A stretch of 64,000 nucleotides of DNA from Akkermansia muciniphila (GTDB lineage Bacteria; Verrucomicrobiota; Verrucomicrobiia; Verrucomicrobiales; V1-33), in contig CAMDJM010000005.1 of the NCBI GenBank assembly GCA_945900785.1, positions 1 through 64,000 on the forward strand, read 5' to 3'. The notes under the pieces were generated by a model. The model did not search any database and was not told where the DNA came from. It saw only the letters and a list, made by a program, of their open reading frames with translations. Numbering within the stretch: position 1 is the stretch's first letter; every line of letters starts with the position of its first letter. Shown here one piece after another: positions 9,588 to 18,093 of this stretch. The position numbers and the translations under genes were made by a program.

Positions 9588-10328
9588 TCATTCCATGCTT
9601 TTGACCGTCTTGAGATCGATGATTTCAGGGACCAGCTCACTGACAAACTCCGCCACATTCCGGTCGGTCTCCTCCTCGCTCAACTGGGAAGAGTAATAGA
9701 GCTGGTCCGCCTCATCCTTCATGGCGGCCTTCACCAGGTTTGAACTGATGGTGATATAGGCCCAGCGCTGATCGTAGCCTCCCATCAGGCGGTCGCGCAT
9801 GTCCTTCAAGGTGCGGCCATAGTGGGTGTGCTTCACACTGTCATGTCCCACGAAAAAATAATAGTTCAGGTGGGTGTAGGTCAGGCTTCCGGCTTCCTTG
9901 CCGCTGCATTTCAGGCGCGTCAGGACGATGGTCCGGCCGTTTTTCAGTTTCACCGGCAGCTCGGAACTCCCGAGCAAATTCAGCCCTTGGGCAGGCAGGC
10001 AGCGCTCGGGACGGTGAAGGCTGCTGTTGAGGTCCTTTCCTGACATGACAATGGAGGCCTGCAGCAGCTCGCGCGAGCCCGCCGGTGCCTCGATCCCGGC
10101 AGACCGGTAATAGTTGCGCCGGGCAAATTCGGTATCCTTGGCCAGCGCCTCCCGTTCCTTGCTGGAGGCTTCCATCTTCGGCCCGGCCGCCCAGCCGGAC
10201 AGAATGAGCAGACTCGGCAAATCCAGTGAAACCGCCGAGGATTGGATCGGCGGTGTCTTCGGCAGCAGGAAAATCAGGCAGAGTCCTCCCAGGACAAGGG
10301 TTTGGAGAATGAGAACGCGTTTGAACAT
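9588..10328 (-). CDS. exosortase-associated EpsI-family protein
   Basis: 246 residues with an N-terminal membrane anchor (VLILQTLVLGGLCLIFLLP) and the EpsI/DUF3485 signature LHRPERCLPAQG at about residues 109-120, followed by YTHLNYYFFVGH. EpsI proteins accompany exosortases and are linked to exopolysaccharide export or protein sorting; their exact chemistry is not settled. The ATG lies 4 nt after the stop of the exosortase gene, so the two form an operon. The C-terminal 40 residues are acidic and may be lineage specific. Confidence 0.85.
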   Translation of the reverse strand: MFKRVLILQTLVLGGLCLIFLLPKTPPIQSSAVSLDLPSLLILSGWAAGPKMEASSKEREALAKDTEFARRNYYRSAGIEAPAGSRELLQASIVMSGKDLNSSLHRPERCLPAQGLNLLGSSELPVKLKNGRTIVLTRLKCSGKEAGSLTYTHLNYYFFVGHDSVKHTHYGRTLKDMRDRLMGGYDQRWAYITISSNLVKAAMKDEADQLYYSSQLSEEETDRNVAEFVSELVPEIIDLKTVKSME

Positions 10329-10332
10329 GACG

Positions 10333-11301
10333 TTATGAAATCGGGATGGATTCGCCCACTTTGGTGACTTTCACCTTGGGACGCAGGGCCTTGACGCCGT
10401 GGCGCATCACCGTGCTCAGGACCATCAGCAGGGAAAGCGCCGCCCCAAAGGACATGAAGCCGGAGTAGTCATGCCAGGTTTTTTTGGCAAAATCCACATC
10501 AATCCGGGCCACGATGAGAATGGAGGTGACCCGCACCGCATTGGCCAGGATGGCAATTGGAATACAGGCGGCAAAAATCACCAGCCGCTCGGACCACTTC
10601 CGGTGGGCGATCATGCCATAGACATAGGTCACCAGAGTCAGGGCCACCACGGAGCGGATACCGCTGCAGCCTTCGTCGATTTCCCAATTGCCCCAGTTTC
10701 CAGAAGGATCATAGACGCGGTTGCCGGCCAGCGCGGTCTTCATGCCGAGAAAATTGGTCGCGAAGTAGGCCATTTTGGTCGCGATGATCTGAAGTCCGGT
10801 GGTCATCTGCTGGAAACCCGGCACGGTAATGACAAACGCCATCATGCTTAGCGGGAAAATCAGATGCCTGGCCCTCCGCCAGCCATAAAAATAGACGACC
10901 GCGCCATACCAGAAAAACGGCCAGGCAACCGCATTGATCCGGGGCTGAATCAATCGCCAGCCACCGACAAAAAGCAGCACGCCAAAGACCACGAAGGCCA
11001 GACCCAAGGGGGCTGGCTGGATTTTCTCCGCCAAAAAACCGGGTCTCGCCCGCCAGAATAACCAACCCGAAAGGACCACCACCAGCCAGCCGTGTTCGTA
11101 ATTATTTTCCTTGGTCCAATTCGACTCCAGCCAGGTAAAGGTGGATTGAGTCCCACTCGGCCCGAACTTCCCCATCCAGGCGAAGAAAAACAACAGAATC
11201 AGGCTCAACACAATCCAGGAGCCCCGCTCCAGGGTGGGGGAGGGTTCAGTTTGAGGGGAAGAAGTGGCAGCCATTGTGAGCATTTCTACCTGTAAAGCCA
11301 T
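10333..11301 (-). CDS. exosortase (transpeptidase of the exosortase/archaeosortase family)
   Basis: 322 residues with about eight hydrophobic segments. The family's active-site elements are visible in order: Cys212 in DEGCSGIRS, Arg in ANAVRVTS, and His in TWHDYSGF, the Cys-Arg-His arrangement typical of exosortases, which recognise C-terminal PEP-CTERM-like tails of exported proteins at the inner membrane. The preceding YDPSGNWGNWEI segment is also typical of the family. The start may be at 11301 or at the ATG at 11274 (MAATSS); the extra N-terminus has no clear role. EpsI follows 4 nt downstream. No protein in the window has a recognisable PEP-CTERM tail, so the substrates lie elsewhere. 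Confidence 0.9.
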   Translation of the reverse strand: MALQVEMLTMAATSSPQTEPSPTLERGSWIVLSLILLFFFAWMGKFGPSGTQSTFTWLESNWTKENNYEHGWLVVVLSGWLFWRARPGFLAEKIQPAPLGLAFVVFGVLLFVGGWRLIQPRINAVAWPFFWYGAVVYFYGWRRARHLIFPLSMMAFVITVPGFQQMTTGLQIIATKMAYFATNFLGMKTALAGNRVYDPSGNWGNWEIDEGCSGIRSVVALTLVTYVYGMIAHRKWSERLVIFAACIPIAILANAVRVTSILIVARIDVDFAKKTWHDYSGFMSFGAALSLLMVLSTVMRHGVKALRPKVKVTKVGESIPIS

Positions 11302-11400
11302 CCGGAATCAAGCTCTCACCTGGCGAATTTACCCTGATTTTCCAGCATGGCGGTTCCGTCTGCCGTCGCGGAAAAATATTAAATGAACTTCCCAATCCCA

Positions 11401-11416
11401 TGGCACGGCGGATGCA
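11401..11416 (+). promoter_or_regulatory. candidate sigma-54 (-24/-12) promoter of glnT
   Basis: TGGCAC, five bases, then ATGCA matches the sigma-54 consensus TGGCAC-N5-TTGCA at all but one position, with the essential GG and GC exactly ten bases apart. A transcript would start near 11427, about 5 nt before the glnT ATG, giving a nearly leaderless message in keeping with the missing Shine-Dalgarno sequence. A sigma-54 promoter before a glutamine synthetase fits nitrogen control. No activator binding site was identified. Confidence 0.5.
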
Positions 11417-11431
11417 ACATCCTCCTTCCAT

Positions 11432-12787
11432 ATGGCAGACCCCAATCTCACCGCCCTCCGCGAGGAACTCACCGCCAAAGGCATCAAATACTGCATTGGA
11501 GCCTACGTGGATCTCCACGGCGTCCCCAAAGGCAAGGTCGTCCCCGTCTCCCATTTTGAGCACTTTGCCAGCGGCTCGGAACTCTATACCGGCTACGCCC
11601 TGGATGGCCTGGGCCAAAAACCCAATGATGACGAAATCGCCTCCGTCCCGGACCTGAGCCGGGGCGTGGCCCTGCCCTGGCAGCCGGAAGTCATGTGGTA
11701 TCCGGCGGATTTGACCTTCCATGGCGAGCCCTATCCCGTCAGCACCCGGGTCGCCCTGAAAAACGTCATCGCCCAGGCCAAGGCGATGGGCTACGACTTC
11801 AACCTTGGCATCGAATGCGAAGTTTACTTCCTCAAACAGGAAGGAGGCCGCCTTGTGGTGCCCAATCCTGACGACAATCTCGTCAAAAGTTGCTATGACC
11901 TGAAGCGATTCTTCGACGCCTATGGCCTGGTGGACCGCATCGCCACCTCCATCAACGATCTTGGCTGGGACCTGTATTCCTTTGACCACGAAGACGGCAA
12001 TTCGCAGTTCGAGTTCGACTTCAAGTATGCCGACGCCCTGACCATGGCGGACCGCTTCATCTTCTTCCGTCTTCTCGCCAAAAAATACGCCGCCGACGCC
12101 GGTCTGCTGGCCACCTTCATGCCGAAACCCTTCGCGGATAAAACCGGCAACGGGGCTCATTTCAACATGTCCCTGGCCGACACCACCAATGGAAAAAATC
12201 TCTTCCAGGGCGCGCCCGGCGATGATCCCTGCGGCATTGGCATCAGCCAAACCGGGCTGCATTTCATCGGCGGCATCCTGAAACATGGCCGCGCCCTCTG
12301 CGCCGCCTTCGCCCCCACCGTGAACAGCTACAAGCGCCTCATCAAAAAAGGGGCCATGGGTTATTACTCCTGGGCACCGGTCTTCAACTCCTTCGGCACC
12401 AACAACCGCACCAACTCCGTGCGCGTGCCCATGGGGGGGGGCCGCTGCGAGTCCCGCAACGCCGATTCCGCCTGCAATCCCTACCTCGCCGGCGCCCTCG
12501 TCCTCGCAGCCGGTCTGGAAGGCATCCGGGAAAAGATCGACCCCGGTGCCCCCCAATCGGAAAATCTCTACGAATTCAGCGACGCCCAACTCGCCGCCCG
12601 CGGCATCCAGTGCCTGCCCCGCACCCTGGCAGAAGCCGTCGATGCCTTCGAAGCCGATCCCTTCGTGGAAGCCACCCTGGGCAAGGAACTGCGTGATGAA
12701 TTCATCACCCTGAAACGCGCCGAATGGGAGGAATACCACCTGACCATCAGCCAATGGGAAATCCAAAAATATGCCAGCCTTTATTAG
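11432..12787 (+). CDS. glnT: type III glutamate-ammonia ligase (GlnT-type glutamine synthetase)
   Basis: 451 residues, shorter than GlnA-I and much shorter than GlnN-type enzymes; it fits the GlnT family that makes glutamine from glutamate, ammonia and ATP. The N-terminus has the family's [14 protein letters not shown] segment. Metal- and ATP-site elements include [17 protein letters not shown] and a C-terminal [21 protein letters not shown] run of consecutive Gs at about 12433-12441 encodes the MGGGR loop, a spot prone to sequencing error, but the frame is intact. It is divergent from the exosortase gene and is followed on the same strand by a creatininase and a substrate-binding protein, suggesting assimilation of nitrogen from an organic amide or amine. 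Confidence 0.9.
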   Translation: MADPNLTALREELTAKGIKYCIGAYVDLHGVPKGKVVPVSHFEHFASGSELYTGYALDGLGQKPNDDEIASVPDLSRGVALPWQPEVMWYPADLTFHGEPYPVSTRVALKNVIAQAKAMGYDFNLGIECEVYFLKQEGGRLVVPNPDDNLVKSCYDLKRFFDAYGLVDRIATSINDLGWDLYSFDHEDGNSQFEFDFKYADALTMADRFIFFRLLAKKYAADAGLLATFMPKPFADKTGNGAHFNMSLADTTNGKNLFQGAPGDDPCGIGISQTGLHFIGGILKHGRALCAAFAPTVNSYKRLIKKGAMGYYSWAPVFNSFGTNNRTNSVRVPMGGGRCESRNADSACNPYLAGALVLAAGLEGIREKIDPGAPQSENLYEFSDAQLAARGIQCLPRTLAEAVDAFEADPFVEATLGKELRDEFITLKRAEWEEYHLTISQWEIQKYASLY

Positions 12788-12842
12788 CCTGCCACATTTC
12801 CAACTGCTCCCACTCATGCTGACACCGGCACTCCAGGCCTTT

Positions 12843-12914
12843 TCAAATCCCGAATCCCGAATCCCTAATCTCACAGATCTCAAATCTCAAATCTCAAATC
12901 TTAAATCTTAAATT
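12843..12914 (+). repeat. degenerate tandem heptanucleotide repeat before the creatininase gene
   Basis: About ten 7-nt units with slowly drifting sequence: TCAAATC, CCGAATC twice, CCTAATC, TCACAGA, TCTCAAA three times, TCTTAAA twice. The array ends four bases before the ATG at 12918. Similar 7-nt periodicity occurs before several other start codons in this window. Confidence 0.8.
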
Positions 12915-12917
12915 CCC

Positions 12918-13727
12918 ATGCCCACCTGGTTCAGCCAACTCCCCCAGCCGCCGGATGCCCATCCGCTGCGGCTGGCGGATCTGGCGTGGCCAGAGATCGC
13001 GGCCCTTCCGCCGGAGGAAAGCGTGGCCCTCATCCCCATCGGAGCCATTGAACAACACGGCCCGCATCTCCCTATCGATACCGACCTGCGTATCGCGGAA
13101 GGCGTTTGCCTGCTGGCTTCCGCCCTCACCGGAGCGCCGGTGCTGCCCGGCTGGGCCTACGGCGTTTCCAGCGGCCATACTGAAAAATGGCCGGGCACTT
13201 TTTCCCTGCGCCACCAGACCTTTACAGATGGACTGTGCGACCTCGCCTGCTGGCTGCAGGCCACCGGCTGGAAGCGCGTTCTCTTCATCAATGGCCACTG
13301 CGGCAATGACGCTTGCCTGCGGGTGGCGATCGACCGCATCCGCACCAGCACCTCCCTCCTCGCCGCTGTGCGGAATACATGGCAACTCTCCCCGGAAATC
13401 GCCGCTGCCTTTTCATCTGATGCCGCCGACTGGCACGCCAATTGCGCTGAGACCTCCATCATGCTCGTCCTCGCCCCCCACACTGTCCACTCCGGGCGGC
13501 TCACCGCCGCCGATGATGCCGACCGCACCGGCGGCCTGGTCTTCCCCCACCGCGTCGCCCACACCAGCACCCACGGCGTCACCGGCCAGCCCTCTGCGGC
13601 CGTCCCGGCCCAGGGGGTGGAACTTCTCCAAAAAATGGGCCAAGCCCTCGCCGGCGTGATCCGTCAGGCCCGTGCCGAAACCCCGCCCCTCCCCTGGACC
13701 GCCCCTCACCCTTTCCCCTGCTGCTAA
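12918..13727 (+). CDS. creatininase-family amidohydrolase
   Basis: 269 residues. The metal-binding segment GAIEQHGPHLPIDTD supplies Glu45, His47, His50 and Asp54, the usual creatininase ligands, and INGHCGND supplies the second conserved loop (relatives often read NGHGGN, so Cys replaces Gly here). A further Glu in HANCAETSIML completes the site. Family members hydrolyse cyclic or linear amides (creatinine, formamides in cofactor synthesis), and the substrate here cannot be deduced. The position between glnT and a substrate-binding protein suggests release of nitrogen from an imported compound. It lies 130 nt after glnT, with a heptanucleotide repeat array in the gap. Confidence 0.85.
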   Translation: MPTWFSQLPQPPDAHPLRLADLAWPEIAALPPEESVALIPIGAIEQHGPHLPIDTDLRIAEGVCLLASALTGAPVLPGWAYGVSSGHTEKWPGTFSLRHQTFTDGLCDLACWLQATGWKRVLFINGHCGNDACLRVAIDRIRTSTSLLAAVRNTWQLSPEIAAAFSSDAADWHANCAETSIMLVLAPHTVHSGRLTAADDADRTGGLVFPHRVAHTSTHGVTGQPSAAVPAQGVELLQKMGQALAGVIRQARAETPPLPWTAPHPFPCC

Positions 13728-13763
13728 CCCAACACCAACCACAACAACCACCCACTCCACCTC

Positions 13764-14732
13764 ATGAAATCCGGATTCCTCCTCACCACCCTGGCCCTCG
13801 CCTGCTCCGCCCTCACCTCCCTCGCCCAGCCGCTCAAAGTCGCCTACTCCGACTGGCCTGGCTTCACCGTGATTGAAATCGCCAAACAAAAAGGCTGGTT
13901 CAAGGAAGCCGGCGTGGAGGTCGAACTCGTCTGGTTCGACTACCTGCCTTCCCTCGACGCTTTCTCCGCTGGCAAGGTGGATGGCGTCACCGCCGTCGCC
14001 GCCGACATGCTCGTCACCGGAGCCAACGGAGCCAAAAGCAAATTCATCGCCATGCTCGACTACAGCAACGGGGGCGACATGATCATCGGCAAGCCTGGCA
14101 TCAATTCCCTCAAAGACCTCAAAGGGAAAAAGGTCGGCCTCGAAGTCACCCTCGTCGAGCACCTCCTCCTGCTCCACGGCCTGAAATCGGTCGGCATGAA
14201 AGCCAGCGACGTCACCCTCGTCAACACCGCCACCAATGACACGCCCCAAACTCTCGGCAGCGGCGATGTTGCCGCCATCGGCGCATGGTATCCCGTCTCC
14301 AGCCAAGCGCTGAAAGCCGTCGCCAACAGCAAAGCCATCTACACCAGTGCCAACGCCCCCGGCCTCATCTACGACGTCCTCGCCGTCAATCCCACCAGCC
14401 TCGCCAAGCGCAAGGCGGACTGGGCCAAATATGTCAGCGTCTATTACAAATGCGTCGACTACATCCTGGATCCCAAAACCCAGGATGACGCCGTCGCCAT
14501 CCTTTCTGCCAAGGTCGGAGCCAAGCCCGCCGATTACAAGGCCGCCATCCCCGGCACCCACTTCCTCACTCTCGCCGAGGCCAAAAAAGTCCTGAAAAAG
14601 GGCGAAGGCCTCAGTTCCATCTATGGCTCCCTCGCCATCTCCAACAAATTCAGCCTCGACAACGGCGTCTACAAGGAATCCCAAAAGGCCGAATCCTACG
14701 TCGCCCCCTCCATCATCACTGGCGGCAAGTAA
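13764..14732 (+). CDS. ABC transporter substrate-binding protein, NMT1/SsuA-like
   Basis: 322 residues with a signal peptide (MKSGFLLTTLALACSALTSLAQ) and a periplasmic-binding fold: LKVAYSDWPGFTVIEIAKQKGWFKEAGVEVELV across the signal boundary region and LKDLKGKKVGLE at about 115. This is the NMT1/THI5-like and NrtA/SsuA-like class, whose ligands include nitrate, sulfonates, taurine and pyrimidine precursors; the ligand here is unknown. No permease or ATPase gene is next to it, because the following gene is on the opposite strand. It probably works with a transporter encoded elsewhere. Its place after glnT and creatininase suggests a nitrogenous ligand. Confidence 0.85.
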   Translation: MKSGFLLTTLALACSALTSLAQPLKVAYSDWPGFTVIEIAKQKGWFKEAGVEVELVWFDYLPSLDAFSAGKVDGVTAVAADMLVTGANGAKSKFIAMLDYSNGGDMIIGKPGINSLKDLKGKKVGLEVTLVEHLLLLHGLKSVGMKASDVTLVNTATNDTPQTLGSGDVAAIGAWYPVSSQALKAVANSKAIYTSANAPGLIYDVLAVNPTSLAKRKADWAKYVSVYYKCVDYILDPKTQDDAVAILSAKVGAKPADYKAAIPGTHFLTLAEAKKVLKKGEGLSSIYGSLAISNKFSLDNGVYKESQKAESYVAPSIITGGK

Positions 14733-14733
14733 G

Positions 14734-15468
14734 TCAACTCCGGTGTCCCTCCAGCCAGGCGATCAGATGGAAAAAATCGGCCTCTGGGATCACCTCTCCA
14801 AAAGCGCCCGGCATCAGTGATAGTCCGGTCTCCTCATTGGATTGGATTTCTCCTTTCGCCAGGCGGTGCTCCTGCCCTGCCGCATCCACTACGATCAGGG
14901 ACTGACCGGCTTCCCCACGCTCCAGGCCCGCCAGCACCGCACCATCGCGCATTGTGATCACATGCAGCCGGAAATGGGAATCCACATTCCGGCCGGGGTC
15001 CAGCACGTCCTCCATCAGCCGTGCCACCCCGCGGTTGCCGATGCCGTCCAACTGCGGCCCGGTCAAAGCGCCCTTCCCTTCCATCGCGTGGCAAATGGCA
15101 CAGTGCGCCGCAAAAACCGCCCCGCCCCGGATTTTGTCAGGATCCGACACCGCATAATGCTTCAAGCGCGCGGCGATCAGGGCATCCGCCGCCGCCCGTT
15201 GTTCAGGAGTCACAGCGGATGGAGGGGCGGGGGGTGGTGGAGGCAAAAACGCCGCCAAGCGATCCCGCAACGCTGGACGCGCCGCATACTTCAACAACCC
15301 CGCCAATTTCGTCAGCCGGCCCGGGCCCGCCGCTTCCGTTTCCCATGCGGAGGCCGATACCACAGGCGGCTCAATTCCCGCGACTCCCAGCCAGGCATAA
15401 GCCGCTCCAGCGTCCCCATCCACCACCTCCAGCCGGACTTTTGTCCGGCCAGTTGGCTCAAATCCCAC
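14734..15468 (-). CDS. C-terminal part of a PVC-type heme-binding CxxCH protein (frame broken upstream)
   Basis: The open frame encodes up to 244 residues, but it has no credible start of its own. It continues the protein encoded at 15517-17646: after two one-base corrections the text runs PGGTELRRMAPPRQDAAKRV and then KVRLEVVDGDAGAAYAW, as in intact relatives. It contains a cytochrome-c domain with one heme motif, CAICH, an HxR segment, and a conserved C-terminal FFHLIAWLEGH. This heme domain typically closes PVC-type propeller/HEAT/CxxCH proteins, thought to be exported electron-transfer or sugar-oxidising enzymes. The stop codon lies right next to the stop of the convergent substrate-binding protein gene. 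Confidence 0.7.
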   Translation of the reverse strand: MGFEPTGRTKVRLEVVDGDAGAAYAWLGVAGIEPPVVSASAWETEAAGPGRLTKLAGLLKYAARPALRDRLAAFLPPPPPAPPSAVTPEQRAAADALIAARLKHYAVSDPDKIRGGAVFAAHCAICHAMEGKGALTGPQLDGIGNRGVARLMEDVLDPGRNVDSHFRLHVITMRDGAVLAGLERGEAGQSLIVVDAAGQEHRLAKGEIQSNEETGLSLMPGAFGEVIPEADFFHLIAWLEGHRS

Positions 15469-15516
15469 CCCACCCGTTTCGCTGCATCCTGACGCGGCGG
15501 AGCCATCCGCCTCAAT

Positions 15517-17646
15517 TCAGTCCCCCCCCGGCACTTCCATCAATCGCACCATGTTTCTCCCACCCGCAGGTTGGTCAGGAGGCCCATCATGGCCGCAAAG
15601 CAGAAACGACAAGTGTGCCGGTGCCGCAAATTCCCGCGACAGCAGCGTGCCCGTGCCCTGCTCCGCGCCGGTCGCAAGGCTGGACAAAACCCGCACCTCA
15701 CCCGCGCCCTCTTCCATCCTCCGTTCCAGCCCCCAGGGCGATGCCGCCGCCGGAGTTCCAGGCAAATTCCGCCATGCCGGTTCCGCCCCCTGCTTTCCGC
15801 CTGCCAACAGGGCATCGGCCAGCCCGCTGCCCCATGCCAACAAGTCCGCGCCTGGCAATTCCCCCCGCTGCTGCAGTCCCTCCACGATGGCCGGCAGCAA
15901 ATCCGCCTGCCGCCCGGGGTCCGCGGCATACCGGCTTCTCACAAATGCCATCAATTCCCCCGCCGGCAGGTCCCTGGCCAATTGCGTCAAAGTCCCTGAC
16001 ACATCTTCCATCCCCCCGGCATCCTCCTGCAGGCACCGGAAAACATAGCGCGCTGCCTCCGGCGAACCGGCCGACCGGGCCATGGTGAGCACCTCTGCCT
16101 TCACCACCGGAGCCATCACCGCCGTTTCCAGCAGCCTGACCGATCCCGGAAGCCTCAAATGCTCCCGGATCACGATCTTCAGCAAATGCCGCAGCGCCCC
16201 ATCCTCCTCCGCCGTCCCGGCCAGCACCTGCAGCAGCCGGGGCAGCCACTCCACCCCCACGGGCCGCCGCAACGCCTCCACCGCCACCCGCCTCTCCTGC
16301 GCATCAGACGAATTTAAAAACCGTTTCACTGTCTCCAACTGCTCCCCTGTCAGGGACCCCGCCCTCGCCGCAAAGCGCAAAGCCGCCACCGCTCCCAGAC
16401 CCGGATCCGGCATCCTGACCCCTTCTTTTTTCACCACCCGCCAAATCCGCCCCCGCTCCCTGTCCCGGCCCGGATGTGTCAGGGGCACCTCGTAGTGCCC
16501 GATGATCCGGTTATAAAAATCCGCCACGTAGAGCGCCCCCTCCGGTCCCATTTGCAGGTCCACCGGACGGAACCACGGGTCCTTGCTCGTTATAAAATCC
16601 GGTTCCTCATGAGCCACCGGCGTGCTTCCCGCAAAGGACAGGCGGTCCAGATTCACCCGGCCCGTCACCACATTTCCGATCAGGGTCCGGTCATCCCATT
16701 GCGGCCCCCAAATCCCCCTGTCCAAATATACCACCCCACAAATCCCCGTGCTTCCATGGGTGTGTTCGATCATCACCGGCCCGAAACCCAGCCCATCGTG
16801 CGGTTTCCCAAAGCCCGGATAAACCGCGCCCGGGATTAACTGATAGATCGGTGCACTGTGGCAGTCTGCACTGTAGAGGTGTCCCCAGCGGTCCCATGCC
16901 AGGCCAAACGGATTCACCTGTCCGGCGGTGAAAAGCTCAATGCGGCTGCCGTCCGGTTTGAAGCGGTAGACATTCCCCGAATTCAATAGCAACTCCGTCC
17001 CCGCATCCCCTGGCTTCGCTCCCTGGAGATGCTCCGGCTTCACTTTGAAATGGCTGGTGTTGCTGAATCCATGCGTCCCATACACCCAGCCATCCGGCCC
17101 CAGCCGGAAGCTGCTGCAGTTCCCATGCACATCCTTCTCCCAGCCCAGCGGCCCGAACAGCACGGTGCGCTGATCACAAACGTCATCCCCGTCCGTATCC
17201 CCGAAATACCAGATATTCGGAATACTCCACGCGATGCACCCCTTGCCCCACGGCAGCACGCCAGTGGGGATATGCAATCCACCGGCAAAGACCGTCTTTT
17301 TGTCAGCACGTCCATCCCCATCCGTGTCCTCCAGAATAAAAATTCCATCCCGGCTGCCGCTGACCCGGCTGCCCTCCGCATCCGCCCAACGCTCCCGCGC
17401 TGCGGCATAGGGATATTCATAACTGCTCGTCACCCATAACCGTCCGCGGGCATCAAACGCCAGATTCACCGGTTTGTTGACCTGCGGCTCGGCAGCGAAC
17501 AACTGCACCTCAAACCCATCAGGAACCGTTAGGGAGGCCCGTTCCTCTTCCGGAGTCAGGGGGGCCGACTCCCGCACCAGTGAGGTATCCAAGGCCCACC
17601 CCGGCTGCATCAGACCCCAGGAAAGCAAAATCAGGCGGCGCATCAT
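15517..17646 (-). CDS. N-terminal part of a PVC-type heme-binding CxxCH protein (propeller plus HEAT repeats)
   Basis: About 709 residues from the ATG at 17646, where a signal peptide begins (MMRRLILLSWGLMQPGWA). The frame is open further upstream but only through low-quality text. Residues about 45-410 form the beta-propeller of PVC membrane-bound dehydrogenase-like proteins (GFEVQLFAAEP, SSYEYPYAAARER, EDTDGDGRADKKTVFAGGL, EHTHGSTGICGV, ADFYNRIIGHYEVPL); HEAT-like repeats follow. The frame stops at 15517 just after a run of eight G (C8 at 15522-15529 on the + strand). Removing one G restores the family sequence. A second shift near 15439-15442 (A4 where A5 is expected, in the loop of a perfect 7-bp hairpin) restores the heme-domain frame, so the intact protein would be about 970 residues. 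Confidence 0.8.
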   Translation of the reverse strand: MMRRLILLSWGLMQPGWALDTSLVRESAPLTPEEERASLTVPDGFEVQLFAAEPQVNKPVNLAFDARGRLWVTSSYEYPYAAARERWADAEGSRVSGSRDGIFILEDTDGDGRADKKTVFAGGLHIPTGVLPWGKGCIAWSIPNIWYFGDTDGDDVCDQRTVLFGPLGWEKDVHGNCSSFRLGPDGWVYGTHGFSNTSHFKVKPEHLQGAKPGDAGTELLLNSGNVYRFKPDGSRIELFTAGQVNPFGLAWDRWGHLYSADCHSAPIYQLIPGAVYPGFGKPHDGLGFGPVMIEHTHGSTGICGVVYLDRGIWGPQWDDRTLIGNVVTGRVNLDRLSFAGSTPVAHEEPDFITSKDPWFRPVDLQMGPEGALYVADFYNRIIGHYEVPLTHPGRDRERGRIWRVVKKEGVRMPDPGLGAVAALRFAARAGSLTGEQLETVKRFLNSSDAQERRVAVEALRRPVGVEWLPRLLQVLAGTAEEDGALRHLLKIVIREHLRLPGSVRLLETAVMAPVVKAEVLTMARSAGSPEAARYVFRCLQEDAGGMEDVSGTLTQLARDLPAGELMAFVRSRYAADPGRQADLLPAIVEGLQQRGELPGADLLAWGSGLADALLAGGKQGAEPAWRNLPGTPAAASPWGLERRMEEGAGEVRVLSSLATGAEQGTGTLLSREFAAPAHLSFLLCGHDGPPDQPAGGRNMVRLMEVPGGD

Positions 17647-18093
17647 AGCAAAAACAGCCGGCAACCCGCCAGCTTTTTCACAACGCAGCCCCCGTCCCTC
17701 TCCTATCGTCCAGCCCCCCTGAAAAAAGAAACGCAAAATAACTTGCCCCCGGCCCAAGCGAAGGTTAATTAGTCACCGGATTTCAACCGCCGGACCAAAC
17801 CGTCCGCGAAGAGATGCCTCGGACGCCGGGTTAGCTTGTTTCCAGACCTCCCGGCTGGAGAAGCATCGGAAATTCCCCACCGGAAGGCGCAGATTCCCTG
17901 CCCAGCCGTATCCATTCCCGCAGCACCTTCGGCTAGGCCCCGGCCCGCCCCGCAACGCCGCAGCCCAGCCCAGGAATCCAGCATTCCACCCCCACTGAAT
18001 TTTTTTAATTACCCCTCTCCTGTTCCCAGAAACTGAACCGCCACCGCACTCCCAACCCCTATTTTTTCATTTCTAAATTTTGCAATTTCCCAC
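17647..18093. other. divergent intergenic region between the PVC heme protein and yebC
   Basis: About 447 nt without a credible gene. It must contain the promoters of both flanking genes, but I could not pick out a convincing -35/-10 pair. There is an A/T-rich patch at about 17998-18012 and another just before yebC (18060-18085). Only weak short inverted repeats are visible. I compared it by eye with tmRNA, SRP RNA and common riboswitch cores and saw no match. Confidence 0.5.

Noticed and set aside
11246..12883. A 545-codon minus-strand frame antisense to glnT
   Set aside because: The + strand encodes an intact glutamine synthetase; the antisense text is a composition shadow.
12845..12914. 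CRISPR array because of regular short repeats
   Set aside because: Units are 7 nt without spacers, so this is a simple tandem repeat.
17758..18093. Possible structured RNA (tmRNA, SRP RNA or riboswitch) upstream of yebC
   Set aside because: No conserved core of these RNAs could be matched by eye and no strong long-range pairing was found.
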